Shown one piece after another: positions 38,143 to 47,901 of a stretch of 64,000 bases of DNA. Where the stretch lies: positions 1-64,000 of the forward strand of contig CANLVD010000010.1 of the NCBI GenBank assembly GCA_947494445.1, given 5' to 3'. Position 1 is the stretch's first letter; each line of letters starts with the position of its first letter. The position numbers were made by a program, and so were the translations under genes. Below the pieces are notes generated by a model. It had not been told where the DNA came from and searched no databases. It saw only the letters and a program-made list of their open reading frames with translations. Source of the DNA: an uncultured Paracoccaceae bacterium. GTDB lineage: Bacteria > Pseudomonadota > Alphaproteobacteria > Rhodobacterales > Rhodobacteraceae.

Positions 38143-41100
38143 ATGATGAGCCGCTGGGATTTCTGGATTGATCGGGGGGGGACCTTTACCGATCTGGTGG
38201 CGCGCAAGCCTGATGGCACGCTTCTGCAAAGCAAGCTTTTGTCGGAAAATCCGGAAATCTATGAGGATGCTGCCTTGCATGGCATTCGCCAGCATCTGGG
38301 GCTAGCGCCCGACGAGCGGATCCCGTTGGACCGGGTAGGCGCGATCAAGATGGGGACAACGGTTGCAACCAATGCCCTGCTGGAGCGCAAGGGCGAACCG
38401 CTGGTGCTGGTCACGACCATGGGACTGGGTGATCATCTGCGATTGGCCTATCAGCACCGGCCGCATTTGTTCGAGCGTCAGATTGTCCTGCCAGAGATGC
38501 TGTATGAGCAGGTGATCGAAGCCCGTGAACGGGTGCGCGCCGACGGCACCATCGAGGTGCCGCTCGACACGGGTCACTTGCGTGACCGGTTGCGTACGGC
38601 CAGGGCGAGCGGACTGGACGCGGTGGCGATCAACTTTGTCCATGGCTACCGACACCGGGCGCATGAAGCGCTGGCAGCCGGGATTGCGCGTGATCTGGGC
38701 TTCTCGCAGATTTCGGTCAGTCATGAGGTCTCTCCTCTGATGAAGATGGTGAGCCGGGGAGACACGACGGTGGTTGATGCCTATCTGACGCCCATTCTCA
38801 GACGCTATGTTGACCGGGTGGCCGCCAGTTTTGACGGTGACCCCAAGGGTCGGCTTATGTTCATGCAAAGCTCCGGCGGGCTGACCGATGCGCAGGTGTT
38901 TCAGGGCAAGGACGCGATCCTGTCAGGGCCTGCAGGCGGTGTTGTCGGTGCCGTGCGGACCAGTCAGATTGCCGGGGAAGAGCGGATCATCGGCTTTGAT
39001 ATGGGCGGCACCTCGACGGATGTGTGCCATTTCGCGGGCGAGTTCGAACGGGTCACGACCGCGCAGGTCGCTGGCGTGCGGATCACGGCGCCAATGATGA
39101 ACATTCATACGGTGGCCGCCGGAGGTGGCTCGATCCTGAGCTATGACGGGACGCGGATGCGGGTCGGCCCTGAAAGCGCTGGTGCCAACCCGGGTCCTGC
39201 CTGTTACGGGCGTGGCGGGCCATTGGCCGTGACAGACGCCAATGTGGTGACCGGGCGGCTGCGCCCCGAGGATTTCCCGGCGATTTTTGGCCCCGAAGGT
39301 GATCAGCCGCTGAATGTCGCCGCAAGTCGCGAGAAGTTCGAAGAGATCGCCAGGCAGATCGGCAGAGGCGTCGAGGATGTGGCCGAAGGGTTCCTGACCA
39401 TAGCAGTCGAAAACATGGCGCGCGCGATCAAGACGATCTCGGTTCAGCGCGGCTATGATGTGCAGAACTATTGCCTGACTGTCTTTGGCGGGGCAGGTGC
39501 GCAACACGCCTGTGCCATTGCTGACAGTCTGGGAATGACGCGGGCGCTGATCCATCCGATGGCCTCGCTCCTGTCGGCCTATGGCATGGGGCTGGCGGAC
39601 ATTCGGGCAAGCAAAGCGGAGGCGATGGAGGCGGTACTGAGCCCCCAAAGCCGTCTTGAAGCGGCAGCGCTGCTGGACAACCTGAGTGCAGGAGCGATGG
39701 GCGAGGTTGAGGCGCAAGGCGTATCTGAGCGAGACATCACCCTTGCGTTGATGCTGCATCTGAAGGTCAAGGGCACTGATACGGCGCTGGCCGTACCCTT
39801 CGATACTCTTGAAGCAATGACGGGTGACTTCGCGCGTTTGCACAGAACCCGGTTTGGGTTTGATCCAGGCAATGCCGATCTGGTGATCGAGGCGATCAGT
39901 GCCGAGGCGATCGGCTCGGCAGTTGATCTGGATGAAGAGGCAATGCCGGTGCAAACGCGCCCAGAGGTCGATTATCCAACGGAACGTGTGGCGCCCGTCT
40001 GGATCGAAGGAACCTGGCAGGAGAGCCGGTTCGTGGGGCGCGGTAACTTGCGAGCGGGCGATACACTCACCGGGCCCGCAGTTCTGGTGGAGGATCACAC
40101 GTCGATCCTGATTGCGCCGGGCTGGCGAGCCGAAATCACGGCACATAATCATGTGAAGCTGACCCGGTATGAGGCCCTGGAGCAGCGTTTCGCAGTTGGC
40201 ACTCAGGCAGACCCTGTGATGCTGGAGGTGTTCAACAACCTGTATATGTCAATCGCCGAGCAGATGGGTGCGGTGCTGGAAAACACGGCAGCGTCTGTCA
40301 CGATCAAGGAACGGCTGGACTTTTCCTGCGCGGTTTTTGACGCCAATGGCGACCTGATTGCCAATGCGCCCCATATGCCTGTGCATTTGGGATCCATGTC
40401 TGCGTCGGTGCGAACAATGATTGCAGACAATCCGGTGATGAGACCGGGCGATGTCTATGTTCAGAATGCACCCTATAATGGCGGCACACATCTGCCCGAC
40501 ATCACGGTCGTGCGCCCGGTCTGGGCGAAGGATGCATCACGGGTGCTGTTCTACACGGCAGCACGTGGACATCATACGGATGTGGGTGGGCTAACGCCGG
40601 GCTCCATGCCGCCTGACAGCCGGACAATCCACGAGGAAGGCGTCTACATCGACAATTGGAAACTGGTCGATCAGGGGCGTTTCCGCGATCAGGAGACGCG
40701 AGAACTGCTGCTCGGGGCGGAGTATCCCGTGCGCTCCGTCGACATCAACATGGCCGATCTGCGTGCTCAGGTTGCGTCCTGCGAAAAAGGTGCGCAGGAG
40801 CTGATGAAGATGGTCGACCAGTTTGGACTGGATGTGGTCGAGGCTTATATGCTGCACGTACAAAACAACGCCGAGGAATGTGTGCGCCGGGCGATTGTTT
40901 CGCTGGAGGATGCAGAATGCGTCTATCCGATGGATCCGGACTTTGACGGAGAAGCGCGTGAGATCAGGGTCAGGATCCGGGTAGATCTCGAAAGCCGCTC
41001 TGCAGTGGTGGATTTCACTGGCACGTCGTCGCAACGCAAGACCAACTACAACGCGCCGATGCCGGTGACCATGGCGGCTGTACTTTATGTGTTCCGACTG

Positions 41101-41766
41101 CTGGTTGCCGACAACATTCCGATGAACGAGGGCGTGCTCAAACCTCTGAGAGTGATCCTGCCGGACAATTCCATGGTGACGCCGGTCTATCCGGCAGCTG
41201 TAATTGCCGGGAATGTTGAAGTCAGTCAGGCGGTGACGTCAGCACTGCTCCTGGCCCTTGGTGTTCAGGCGGCAGCACAATCGACCATGAACAATGTGAC
41301 ATGGGGCAACGCAACGTATCAGTATTACGAAACGGTGTGTGGCGGCTCAGGTGCCGGGCGTCTGATCGACGGCACGGGGCATCCGGGCACCGGTGGCGTG
41401 CACACTCATATGACCAATTCCCGCCTGACGGACCCCGAAGTGCTGGAATGGCGCTTCCCGGTGGTATTGGACGAGTTTTCAGTTCGGCGTAACTCTGGAG
41501 GGCAAGGGGCGTTTTGCGGCGGTGATGGCACAAGACGCAAAACACGGTTTCTTGAACCGATGACGCTTGCGCTTCTGTCGGGCCACAGGATCGTGCCGCC
41601 GCCGGGGCTTGAGGAAGGCGGACCGGGTGAGGTTGGTATCTGCCGGGTGGTGCGCTCAGATGGCCGTCAAGAAGTGATGGCGTCCGCTGACCGGGTTGAG
41701 ATGGAGGCAGGGGATGTCTTCTGGCTCGACACGCCGACCGGGGGAGGGTTCACGCCCAGAAGCTAG
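38143..41766 (+). CDS. ATP-dependent 5-oxoprolinase / hydantoinase (fused A and B halves)
   Basis: A 1207-residue protein, the full length of OplAH-type enzymes. The HyuA half (about 1-680) starts WDFWIDRGGTFTDLVARKPD and has KMGTTVATNALLERKGE, IGFDMGGTSTDVCHFAGEFE split over 285-305 and GGGSILSYDG. The HyuB half (about 700-1207) has NNLYMSIAEQMGAVLENTA, ARGHHTDVGGLTPGSMP and GGQGAFCGGDGTRRK. It cleaves 5-oxoproline to glutamate with ATP, or a related hydantoin-like ring. The window also has a complete pxpBCA set, so this is a second possible route. GGAAGGG precedes the two adjacent ATGs. Confidence 0.92.
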   Translation: MMSRWDFWIDRGGTFTDLVARKPDGTLLQSKLLSENPEIYEDAALHGIRQHLGLAPDERIPLDRVGAIKMGTTVATNALLERKGEPLVLVTTMGLGDHLRLAYQHRPHLFERQIVLPEMLYEQVIEARERVRADGTIEVPLDTGHLRDRLRTARASGLDAVAINFVHGYRHRAHEALAAGIARDLGFSQISVSHEVSPLMKMVSRGDTTVVDAYLTPILRRYVDRVAASFDGDPKGRLMFMQSSGGLTDAQVFQGKDAILSGPAGGVVGAVRTSQIAGEERIIGFDMGGTSTDVCHFAGEFERVTTAQVAGVRITAPMMNIHTVAAGGGSILSYDGTRMRVGPESAGANPGPACYGRGGPLAVTDANVVTGRLRPEDFPAIFGPEGDQPLNVAASREKFEEIARQIGRGVEDVAEGFLTIAVENMARAIKTISVQRGYDVQNYCLTVFGGAGAQHACAIADSLGMTRALIHPMASLLSAYGMGLADIRASKAEAMEAVLSPQSRLEAAALLDNLSAGAMGEVEAQGVSERDITLALMLHLKVKGTDTALAVPFDTLEAMTGDFARLHRTRFGFDPGNADLVIEAISAEAIGSAVDLDEEAMPVQTRPEVDYPTERVAPVWIEGTWQESRFVGRGNLRAGDTLTGPAVLVEDHTSILIAPGWRAEITAHNHVKLTRYEALEQRFAVGTQADPVMLEVFNNLYMSIAEQMGAVLENTAASVTIKERLDFSCAVFDANGDLIANAPHMPVHLGSMSASVRTMIADNPVMRPGDVYVQNAPYNGGTHLPDITVVRPVWAKDASRVLFYTAARGHHTDVGGLTPGSMPPDSRTIHEEGVYIDNWKLVDQGRFRDQETRELLLGAEYPVRSVDINMADLRAQVASCEKGAQELMKMVDQFGLDVVEAYMLHVQNNAEECVRRAIVSLEDAECVYPMDPDFDGEAREIRVRIRVDLESRSAVVDFTGTSSQRKTNYNAPMPVTMAAVLYVFRLLVADNIPMNEGVLKPLRVILPDNSMVTPVYPAAVIAGNVEVSQAVTSALLLALGVQAAAQSTMNNVTWGNATYQYYETVCGGSGAGRLIDGTGHPGTGGVHTHMTNSRLTDPEVLEWRFPVVLDEFSVRRNSGGQGAFCGGDGTRRKTRFLEPMTLALLSGHRIVPPPGLEEGGPGEVGICRVVRSDGRQEVMASADRVEMEAGDVFWLDTPTGGGFTPRS

Positions 41767-41776
41767 ACTGCAGGCA

Positions 41777-41802
41777 AAAGAAAACCCGGCAAAAGCCGGG
41801 CC
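41777..41802 (-). terminator. Terminator of the M15 peptidase gene
   Basis: Read on the minus strand, CCCGGC-TTTT-GCCGGG is followed by TTTTCTTTT, an ideal intrinsic terminator 30 bp beyond the stop at 41831. It lies between two convergent genes and may also slow plus-strand transcription. Confidence 0.85.
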
Positions 41803-41830
41803 AAATTCGCGTTACGTTTTTTGTTGTTGA

Positions 41831-42397
41831 TTATCGGTTCCAGGTGCGCACCGGCCCGCAGTCCATATGGACGAATTGCGAGCGGCCATATTTGCCGACG
41901 CCGCCTGCCTTGCAGGCAATCGCGGCACCCGCCATCTGGTGGATGGAGCGGCTGGAGAGTTTCAGGTCGGCTGCCATGCCGCGCATGTGATAGGAATTCT
42001 GCGCAACACCGCGGTTTGACCGGCGCAGCATCGCGTTTGTCTTGGGGCTGCGATAGCCGGATACGACGTGATAGGCCTCATCGGTGTCCATCAGGCGCAG
42101 GGTAGCGGCCAGAATGTCGATGTTGCGACGGTCATAATCAATGACCTCATCACGCCGCCAGTCACGCATGAAGTAGTTCACCTCAGCCAGAGCTTCGGGG
42201 ATGTAGCTGCCTTCAATCCAGTAGATGGTGTCAACGGATTCGCCCGTGCGCGACGAGCGCAGCTTGATCCGGCGGATGTCACCTGCACCACGAAGAAACC
42301 CTGCGGCACTTGCATAGTAGGGGGCGGCTGCAGTTCCGAACACGGCAGCCATGCCGCCAAGAACGCCACGACGGGTTAGATCGTTGGATGTCGCCAT
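41831..42397 (-). CDS. Tat-exported M15-type peptidase (DUF882, YcbK-like)
   Basis: About 188 residues. The N terminus MATSNDLTRRGVLGGMAA, then FGTAAAPYYASA, is a Tat signal with the RR motif. The DUF882 metallopeptidase core shows VSGYRSPKTN, YHMRGMAADLKLS (His and Asp ligands) and GGVGKYGRSQFVHMDCG (His ligand). It is expected to act on peptidoglycan stem peptides in the periplasm. ATG 42397 is chosen because it gives the Tat signal and has GAGGCAGG upstream. A longer frame to 42565 has no support. It is divergent from an L,D-transpeptidase gene. Confidence 0.9.
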   Translation of the reverse strand: MATSNDLTRRGVLGGMAAVFGTAAAPYYASAAGFLRGAGDIRRIKLRSSRTGESVDTIYWIEGSYIPEALAEVNYFMRDWRRDEVIDYDRRNIDILAATLRLMDTDEAYHVVSGYRSPKTNAMLRRSNRGVAQNSYHMRGMAADLKLSSRSIHQMAGAAIACKAGGVGKYGRSQFVHMDCGPVRTWNR

Positions 42398-42712
42398 GAA
42401 ACGCCTGCCTCTTTGTGTCGATAACATTCTGTTGCCTGACAGTGCGGTTTTCCACACTTGCTTGGATTTTGGTATACACGGAATTGTGAGGCTGCCAAGC
42501 CACAGATGCCAAAAAAACAGCCATCGGCGGAATTTCGCCAAAATTGTGTGACCAAAAAGAATCACCCGCGATATGGTTATCTTGCGCGGGCATTGTCTCT
42601 CTGCTGCCTCAGGGCATAAGTTTCTGGTTGAGGCGGAGCGAGTTTGGTGGTTGCTGGTCGGCTTGTCCGGTAATCAGTCTTCACGGGTTATACGAAACAG
42701 GGCATTGATTTC
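42398..42712. promoter_or_regulatory. Divergent promoter region of two cell-wall genes
   Basis: A 315-bp gene-free region. It contains a hairpin-forming CCCGCGATAT...CGCGGG (42565-42590) with inner GATA/TATC pairing, and a GGCG-AATTT-CGCC-type dyad near 42525. Promoters for both flanking genes must lie here; none can be fixed by eye. Confidence 0.4.
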
Positions 42713-44398
42713 ATGATCTCCACAGTTCAGGCGTCTTTCATAGACCGGTTCACAAAGTCAAACACGATTGCTCTGAGCGCATTCGTGCTGGGCTTGAGCA
42801 TGTTGGGGAGCACCCTGCCGGGCAGCGCTCAGACCCTTGCGGCGTCGACAGCGGCAACAACGGCAGCTGCCAAGCCCGTTACCCTGTCCGCACGAGAGGC
42901 ACTGCTGCGTGACACGCTGATCGCATCAGGTGCGAGCGGCAAGGACCTGCTGGAGTTCTATCAGGCCAACAATTTTGATTTTGTCTGGTCAAAAGGACGC
43001 TTGCGTGCGTTGACCGAAACGTTTGCCAAGGCCGATGATCACGGTTTGCCTGTGTCGCGCTATCTGACGACCGGACTGGTCAACAAGACAGTCGGGCGCG
43101 GGGATCTTTCTGATCAGGTCGCGCTGGAGGTATCTGCAAGTCAGGCCTATCTGCGCTATGCACGCGACGTGAATTCAGGCCTGCTGGAGCCGAGGGCTCT
43201 GGACGATGAAATCCATGTTTTTCCAAAGCGCAAGTCTCCGGTCAGCCTGCTGAACGCGGCAGCCCAGTCACGACGGATGGGCGGTCTGCTCAAGGCGCTT
43301 GAACCGACACATCCGACCTACACGGCACTGCTGTCCGAAAAGAAGCGTCTGGAACGCGCGGCTTCGAAACAAAACTGGGGTCCGAAAGTGCCTGAGGGCC
43401 GGACCATGCGTCCTGGTAACTCCGGTCCGCGTGTTCTGGCGTTGCGCAACCGCTTGGCGCGCATGACCAACACCGAACTTGGCGATGCGGCGGCATATGA
43501 CGAAAGCCTGATCCTGGCTGTGAAAGCCTTCCAGACCAAGGCCGGGCTGAATGCAGACGGCGTGGTTGGCCCACAGACATTGGCGGCAATAAATGCAGGC
43601 GCGGGCAACCAGATGGCCAAAATACTGGTCAATCTTGAGCGCCAGCGCTGGCTGAACTTTGACCGCGGTGCCCGCCATGTGTTCGTCAATCAGGCCGATT
43701 TCACCGCGCAGGTGATCGACAACGGCAACACAACCTTTTCGACCCGTGTGGTGATCGGCAAGAACAAGCACAAGACACCTGAGTTCTCGGATCAGATGAC
43801 CCATATGGTGGTCAACCCGACCTGGCATGTGCCGCGATCCATCGCGACCGAAGAATATCTGCCTCAACTCAAGAAAAACGCAGCGGCCTTTAAGCGCAAG
43901 GGCATTGACGTGATGACCCGCAACGGCACCAAGGTGAATCCATCACTGATCAATTTCGCGCAGTATAATGAACGGTCCTTCCCCTTCATCATGAAGCAGG
44001 GGCCGGGTGCCGGGAATGCTCTGGGCCGGGTGAAGTTCATGTTCCCCAACCAGTTCAGCATCTATCTGCACGACACACCTGCCAAGAGCCTGTTCAACAA
44101 GGATCGCCGGGCCTATTCCCATGGCTGTGTTCGAGTTCAGAAGCCGTTTGAACTGGCCCATACATTGCTTGCACCGCAGTTTGCCAACCCCAAGGCCACC
44201 TTTGCCTCGCTGCTCAATGCCGGCAAGGAACGCTATGTCAATCTGGACACGCCCGTGCCGGTTCACCTGACCTATCTGACGGCCTTTGATGCCGCCGACG
44301 GGACAATTGAATACCGCGCCGATGTCTATGGCCGGGACCGGACCGTGTTCGATGCACTGAAGAAAGCCGGTGTCGGCACAGGTGCAGTTGAAGGCTGA
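42713..44398 (+). CDS. L,D-transpeptidase (YcbB/LdtD type)
   Basis: A 561-residue exported protein. The hydrophobic stretch IALSAFVLGLSMLGS, then GSAQ (residues about 18-40), is a signal peptide after a longer n-region. A scaffold region, a peptidoglycan-binding domain (MRPGNSGPRVLALRNRLARM, AFQTKAGLNADGVVGPQTL) and a YkuD catalytic domain follow, with the active Cys in YSHGCVRVQKP and the conserved YLHDTP. It forms 3-3 cross-links in peptidoglycan. The divergent M15 peptidase also acts on cell-wall peptides. Confidence 0.93.
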   Translation: MISTVQASFIDRFTKSNTIALSAFVLGLSMLGSTLPGSAQTLAASTAATTAAAKPVTLSAREALLRDTLIASGASGKDLLEFYQANNFDFVWSKGRLRALTETFAKADDHGLPVSRYLTTGLVNKTVGRGDLSDQVALEVSASQAYLRYARDVNSGLLEPRALDDEIHVFPKRKSPVSLLNAAAQSRRMGGLLKALEPTHPTYTALLSEKKRLERAASKQNWGPKVPEGRTMRPGNSGPRVLALRNRLARMTNTELGDAAAYDESLILAVKAFQTKAGLNADGVVGPQTLAAINAGAGNQMAKILVNLERQRWLNFDRGARHVFVNQADFTAQVIDNGNTTFSTRVVIGKNKHKTPEFSDQMTHMVVNPTWHVPRSIATEEYLPQLKKNAAAFKRKGIDVMTRNGTKVNPSLINFAQYNERSFPFIMKQGPGAGNALGRVKFMFPNQFSIYLHDTPAKSLFNKDRRAYSHGCVRVQKPFELAHTLLAPQFANPKATFASLLNAGKERYVNLDTPVPVHLTYLTAFDAADGTIEYRADVYGRDRTVFDALKKAGVGTGAVEG

Positions 44399-44471
44399 GG
44401 GTTTAGCCTTTATGTCTCGCTGAGTTATGCGCCCTGAATTGGGCGCCAGACCTCTCGGGAGAGCCAGGAAC

Positions 44472-45563
44472 ATGCCCTTCACAATTGGCGAAATAGCTGA
44501 TGCCCTGGGTGCTCAGGCGGCTGGCGACCTTTCCATTGTCATTGATGCGCCTGCGCAACCGGCTGATGCTGGCCGCAGGCATCTGGCATTGGCGATGGAG
44601 CCATCCTACGGAGCAGCGCTGTCAGAGGGGCAGGCCGAGGCTGCGGTGCTCTGGGCCGACGCAGACTGGAAGGCGCTGGGGCTTAAGGCCGCGATCTTTG
44701 CGCCAAGATCGCGCTATGTGCTGTCGGGAGTAACCCGGGTCTTTGATCATGTACTGGATTTGTCGCCCGGCATCCACCCAACGGCGATTGTGGCAGGTGA
44801 CGCTGAGTTGGGGGAGGATGTCTGGCTTGGTCCATTCGTCGTGGTCGGGTCTGGTGCCAAACTGGGCGCAGGCGCACGCGTGATGTCGCATGTCACCATC
44901 GGGGCAGGTGCAGAAATCGGGCCAAATGCTTTGATCCATGCAGGTGCCAGAATAGGCGCAAGGGTGCGCATCGGCGCGCGGTTCATCTGCCAGCCGGGGG
45001 CCGCCATTGGTGTCGATGGCTTCTCCTTCGTCACACCCAAGCCCGGAGCCGTGGAAGAGGCACGCGCCACGGGCAAGGTGTCGGAGGCAAGCAGGACAGA
45101 AGGCTTTGCCCGGATCAATTCTCTGGGCACAGTGGTGCTGGGCGATGACGTGGAAGTCGGCGCAAATGCCACGATTGACCGGGGTACGATTGCGGATACG
45201 ACCGTTGGCAATGGCACCAAGCTCGACAATCAGGTGCATATTGGTCACAACGTCACCGTTGGCCAGACCTGTCTGCTTTGTGGTCAGGTGGGCATTGCGG
45301 GATCAACAGTAATCGGGGACCGCGTGGTTCTGGGTGGTCAGGTCGGTGTGGCAGATCATCTGTCGATTGGTTCAGATGTGATCGTGGCGGGCAAATCAGG
45401 CGTCTCCTCCAACATCCCTTCAGGGCGGGTGATGATGGGCAACCCGGCCATGAAAATGGATTTGAACGTCGAAAGTTACAAGGCTTTCCGCAGGTTGCCG
45501 CGACTCATGGCCCGCTTGATTGACCTTGAGAAACGGGTTTCAAAGGGCGCGTCAAAGGATTAA
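44472..45563 (+). CDS. lpxD: LpxD-like UDP-3-O-acylglucosamine N-acyltransferase
   Basis: A protein of about 363 residues. The N-terminal LpxD uridine-binding domain (about 1-95) is followed by left-handed beta-helix hexapeptides ([32 protein letters not shown]) and the catalytic-His stretch [13 protein letters not shown]. The C-terminal helix includes [24 protein letters not shown] precedes ATG 44472. It lies with a dedicated ACP and a ketosynthase rather than in the usual bamA-fabZ-lpxA cluster. Whether it is the only LpxD of the genome is unknown. Confidence 0.88.
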   Translation: MPFTIGEIADALGAQAAGDLSIVIDAPAQPADAGRRHLALAMEPSYGAALSEGQAEAAVLWADADWKALGLKAAIFAPRSRYVLSGVTRVFDHVLDLSPGIHPTAIVAGDAELGEDVWLGPFVVVGSGAKLGAGARVMSHVTIGAGAEIGPNALIHAGARIGARVRIGARFICQPGAAIGVDGFSFVTPKPGAVEEARATGKVSEASRTEGFARINSLGTVVLGDDVEVGANATIDRGTIADTTVGNGTKLDNQVHIGHNVTVGQTCLLCGQVGIAGSTVIGDRVVLGGQVGVADHLSIGSDVIVAGKSGVSSNIPSGRVMMGNPAMKMDLNVESYKAFRRLPRLMARLIDLEKRVSKGASKD

Positions 45564-45594
45564 GTGTTCTGACACGTGATTGGGAGGAGCCGTG

Positions 45595-45861
45595 ATGGCT
45601 GACAGTGTTGCAGATCAGGTGATTGCCATCATCGCTGAACAGGCGATCCTTGAGCCGCAGGATGTCAAGACGGATGCCACGCTGGAAGATCTGGGCATTG
45701 ACAGCCTGGGTCTGGTAGAGGCGGTTTTCGCCATCGAGGAGACCTTTGACATTTCCGTGCCCTTCAACGCCAATGACCCGTCCGATTCCGATTTCGACAT
45801 CACCAATGTGGCGTCCATGATCAAGGCAGTCGAAGGTCTGGTCGAAAAGAAGGACGCCTGA
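45595..45861 (+). CDS. Acyl carrier protein
   Basis: An 88-residue acidic ACP. The phosphopantetheine serine lies in GIDSLGLVEAVF, followed by EETFDISVPF. GGAGG sits about 7 bp before ATG 45595. It ends directly where the ketosynthase begins (no gap). It differs from the housekeeping AcpP in its C-terminal part (DPSDSDFDITNVAS) and may serve a special acyl chain, as AcpXL does for lipid A in rhizobia (inference). Confidence 0.9.
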   Translation: MADSVADQVIAIIAEQAILEPQDVKTDATLEDLGIDSLGLVEAVFAIEETFDISVPFNANDPSDSDFDITNVASMIKAVEGLVEKKDA

Positions 45862-47079
45862 ATGCCCGGAATTCGGCGTGTCGTCATCACCGGCATGGGC
45901 GCGATCTGTGCTCTGGGCGGATCGGCGACCGAGGTCTCACAGGCCATGGCCGAGGGCAAGCTTGGCATTGGTCCTTTGGAGTTTCAGGACGTGGACCGGC
46001 TTTCGATCTCCATCGGGGGGCAGATCCGGGGCTATGATCCGACCGCCCATTTCGGGCGTCAGGAAATCACGCTCTACGACAAGTTCACGCAGTTTGCCCT
46101 GCTGTCGGCACGAGAAGCGGTTGAGCAATCGGGGCTGAGTTTCGAGGGCGATCTGGCCGAAGAAGCCGGTGTGGTTCTGGGCACCGCCGGGGGTGGGTTG
46201 CAGACGCAGGACGAGAATTACCGCTCGGTCTATGAGGACGGCAAGAACCGGGTGCACCCCTTTGTTGTGCCGCGTCTGATGAACAATGCGGCTGCAAGTC
46301 ATGTCTCCATGGTACATGGGCTTCAGGGGCCGTCGTTCACGGTGGCCACGGCCTGCGCCTCGTCCAATCATGCGATGGGACAGGCGTTCAATCTGGTGCG
46401 CACCGGGCAGAGCAAGGTGATGATCACCGGCGGCTCGGAAAGCATGTTGTGCTTTGGCGGGATCAAGGCCTGGGAAGGACTGCGCGTGATGTCAAAGGAC
46501 GGGTGTCGCCCGTTTTCAGCCAATCGCAACGGCATGGTGCAGGGCGAGGGTGCGGCGATTTTCGTCTTTGAAGAGTATGAGCACGCGGTCTCGCGGGGGG
46601 CGGATATTCTGGCCGAAGTGCGCGGATTTGCCATGACTTCGGATGCATCGGACATCGTGATGCCCAACAAGCATGGTGCCAAACGGGCCATGATCGGTGC
46701 GTTGAGAGATGCCGGAATCGCGCCCGAAGAGGTCGGCTATATCAATGCCCATGGTACGGGAACAGCGGCCAATGACAAAACCGAATGCGCGGCTGTGCGG
46801 GAGGTTTTTGGAAGCCATTCCAATGACTTGCGGATTTCTTCAACAAAATCAATGCATGGTCACCTGATCGGTGGCACTGGCGCTGTGGAACTGCTCGCCT
46901 GTATCATGGCCCTGCGTGACGGGGTCGTGGCGCCGACCATTTCGCACCAGGAACATGATCCGGAATGCGATCTGAATGTTGTGCCCAATGAGGCCCAACA
47001 AGCCGATGTGAAGGTGGCCCTGTCCAATGCCTTTGCCTTTGGCGGGCTGAACGCCGTGCTGGCACTGGGCAGGGTCTAG
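45862..47079 (+). CDS. Beta-ketoacyl-ACP synthase (FabF-like)
   Basis: A 405-residue condensing enzyme. The Cys-His-His triad is complete: TACASSNHA (Cys near residue 165), INAHGTGTAANDKTE and KSMHGHLIGGTGAVE. C-terminal NAFAFGGLNAVL is typical. It follows the ACP gene without a gap and ends one base before the stop of the convergent ialB-like gene. It probably elongates acyl chains on the adjacent ACP for lipid A or another envelope lipid. Confidence 0.92.
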   Translation: MPGIRRVVITGMGAICALGGSATEVSQAMAEGKLGIGPLEFQDVDRLSISIGGQIRGYDPTAHFGRQEITLYDKFTQFALLSAREAVEQSGLSFEGDLAEEAGVVLGTAGGGLQTQDENYRSVYEDGKNRVHPFVVPRLMNNAAASHVSMVHGLQGPSFTVATACASSNHAMGQAFNLVRTGQSKVMITGGSESMLCFGGIKAWEGLRVMSKDGCRPFSANRNGMVQGEGAAIFVFEEYEHAVSRGADILAEVRGFAMTSDASDIVMPNKHGAKRAMIGALRDAGIAPEEVGYINAHGTGTAANDKTECAAVREVFGSHSNDLRISSTKSMHGHLIGGTGAVELLACIMALRDGVVAPTISHQEHDPECDLNVVPNEAQQADVKVALSNAFAFGGLNAVLALGRV

Positions 47080-47080
47080 A

Positions 47081-47695
47081 TCAGTTGCGCGCCTGCAAGG
47101 CGGTGTAGGCGGCGGTGAACCCCGAAAGTGAGATTTCCACCGGAATTTCCACGTCTGGCTGCGAGATGGAAATCAGCGTCATCGTTGATTTCGCGCCCGC
47201 CTTCATTGACGCGATGGTGCCTGCCTCAAGCCCGAAGCGTGCAAAACAGCCTGCACGCGTACACCAGTTGAATGGATAGGCCAGTGTCTGGCCGCTGTCG
47301 ATGCGCATCCGCAGGCCTGCGGTGAGCAGGGTCCCCAGTGGTGTAACGACGGTGACACCAGCTTCTGCCTTCTGGCCTTCGGGAAGTTTCAGAAGAGAGA
47401 ACTCGGCAACCGGCGCGCCAGCAGAGTTTAGCGCCAATTGGTAAAGAAAGCATGTGGTCTCATCAGCTGAGCATCGCAATTCCCAATCGGTGTGGGTCGA
47501 GACCACGAAATCCGGGGCTGGCGCTTCGGGCTGAGGGGCCGGGGCAGGTTCTGCAGGCGTTTCCGCTTCAGCATCGGCCGGGGCGGGAGCGGTTTCTTCA
47601 ACTGCAGGAGCAGCTTCCTCTTCGGATGCAGTTTCCTGCGCCCAGAGAGGCGTGATTGCGAGGGACAGAATGGCGGTTGCGTGCCAGAGGCGCAT
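47081..47695 (-). CDS. IalB-family (invasion-associated locus B) exported protein
   Basis: About 204 residues from ATG 47695 (AGGAG upstream). Signal peptide MRLWHATAILSLAITPLWAQ, then an Ala/Pro/Glu-rich linker (residues about 21-62), then an IalB domain: DWELRCSADETTCFLYQLAL, with Cys pairs also in NWCTRAGCFARFG. The domain is common in alphaproteobacteria; its function in free-living marine species is unknown. Confidence 0.85.
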   Translation of the reverse strand: MRLWHATAILSLAITPLWAQETASEEEAAPAVEETAPAPADAEAETPAEPAPAPQPEAPAPDFVVSTHTDWELRCSADETTCFLYQLALNSAGAPVAEFSLLKLPEGQKAEAGVTVVTPLGTLLTAGLRMRIDSGQTLAYPFNWCTRAGCFARFGLEAGTIASMKAGAKSTMTLISISQPDVEIPVEISLSGFTAAYTALQARN

Positions 47696-47802
47696 CGGGA
47701 TCTCCTGATGACGAAAATGTTTGAGACTTTGGGTGACAGGACCGGCGGGTGTTGTCAATTCAACAGGATGACACCTGTGGTAATAACCACTGGCAGGGAT
47801 AC

Positions 47803-47833
47803 AAAAAGAGGCGCACCGGGATCGGCGCGCCTC
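47803..47833 (-). terminator. Terminator of the outer-membrane protein gene
   Basis: On the minus strand GAGGCGC and GCGCCTC (47827-47833 and 47808-47814) pair across a GC-rich loop and are followed by TTTTTGT. It lies about 70 bp after the stop at 47902. Confidence 0.82.
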
Positions 47834-47901
47834 AGGTGTCTGGAGATGGGTTGGGCTGGGAAGCCCTTGTTTTCACTCGTTACTTGATGAGCAATACGCG
47901 C

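Noticed and set aside
38923-40152. 409-residue minus-strand frame opposite the oxoprolinase
   Set aside because: Antisense shadow of a well-conserved gene with no family motifs.
42398-42565. N-terminal extension of the M15 peptidase frame
   Set aside because: Internal ATG 42397 gives a proper Tat signal with a ribosome-binding site; the extension is Trp/Arg-rich with no signal logic.
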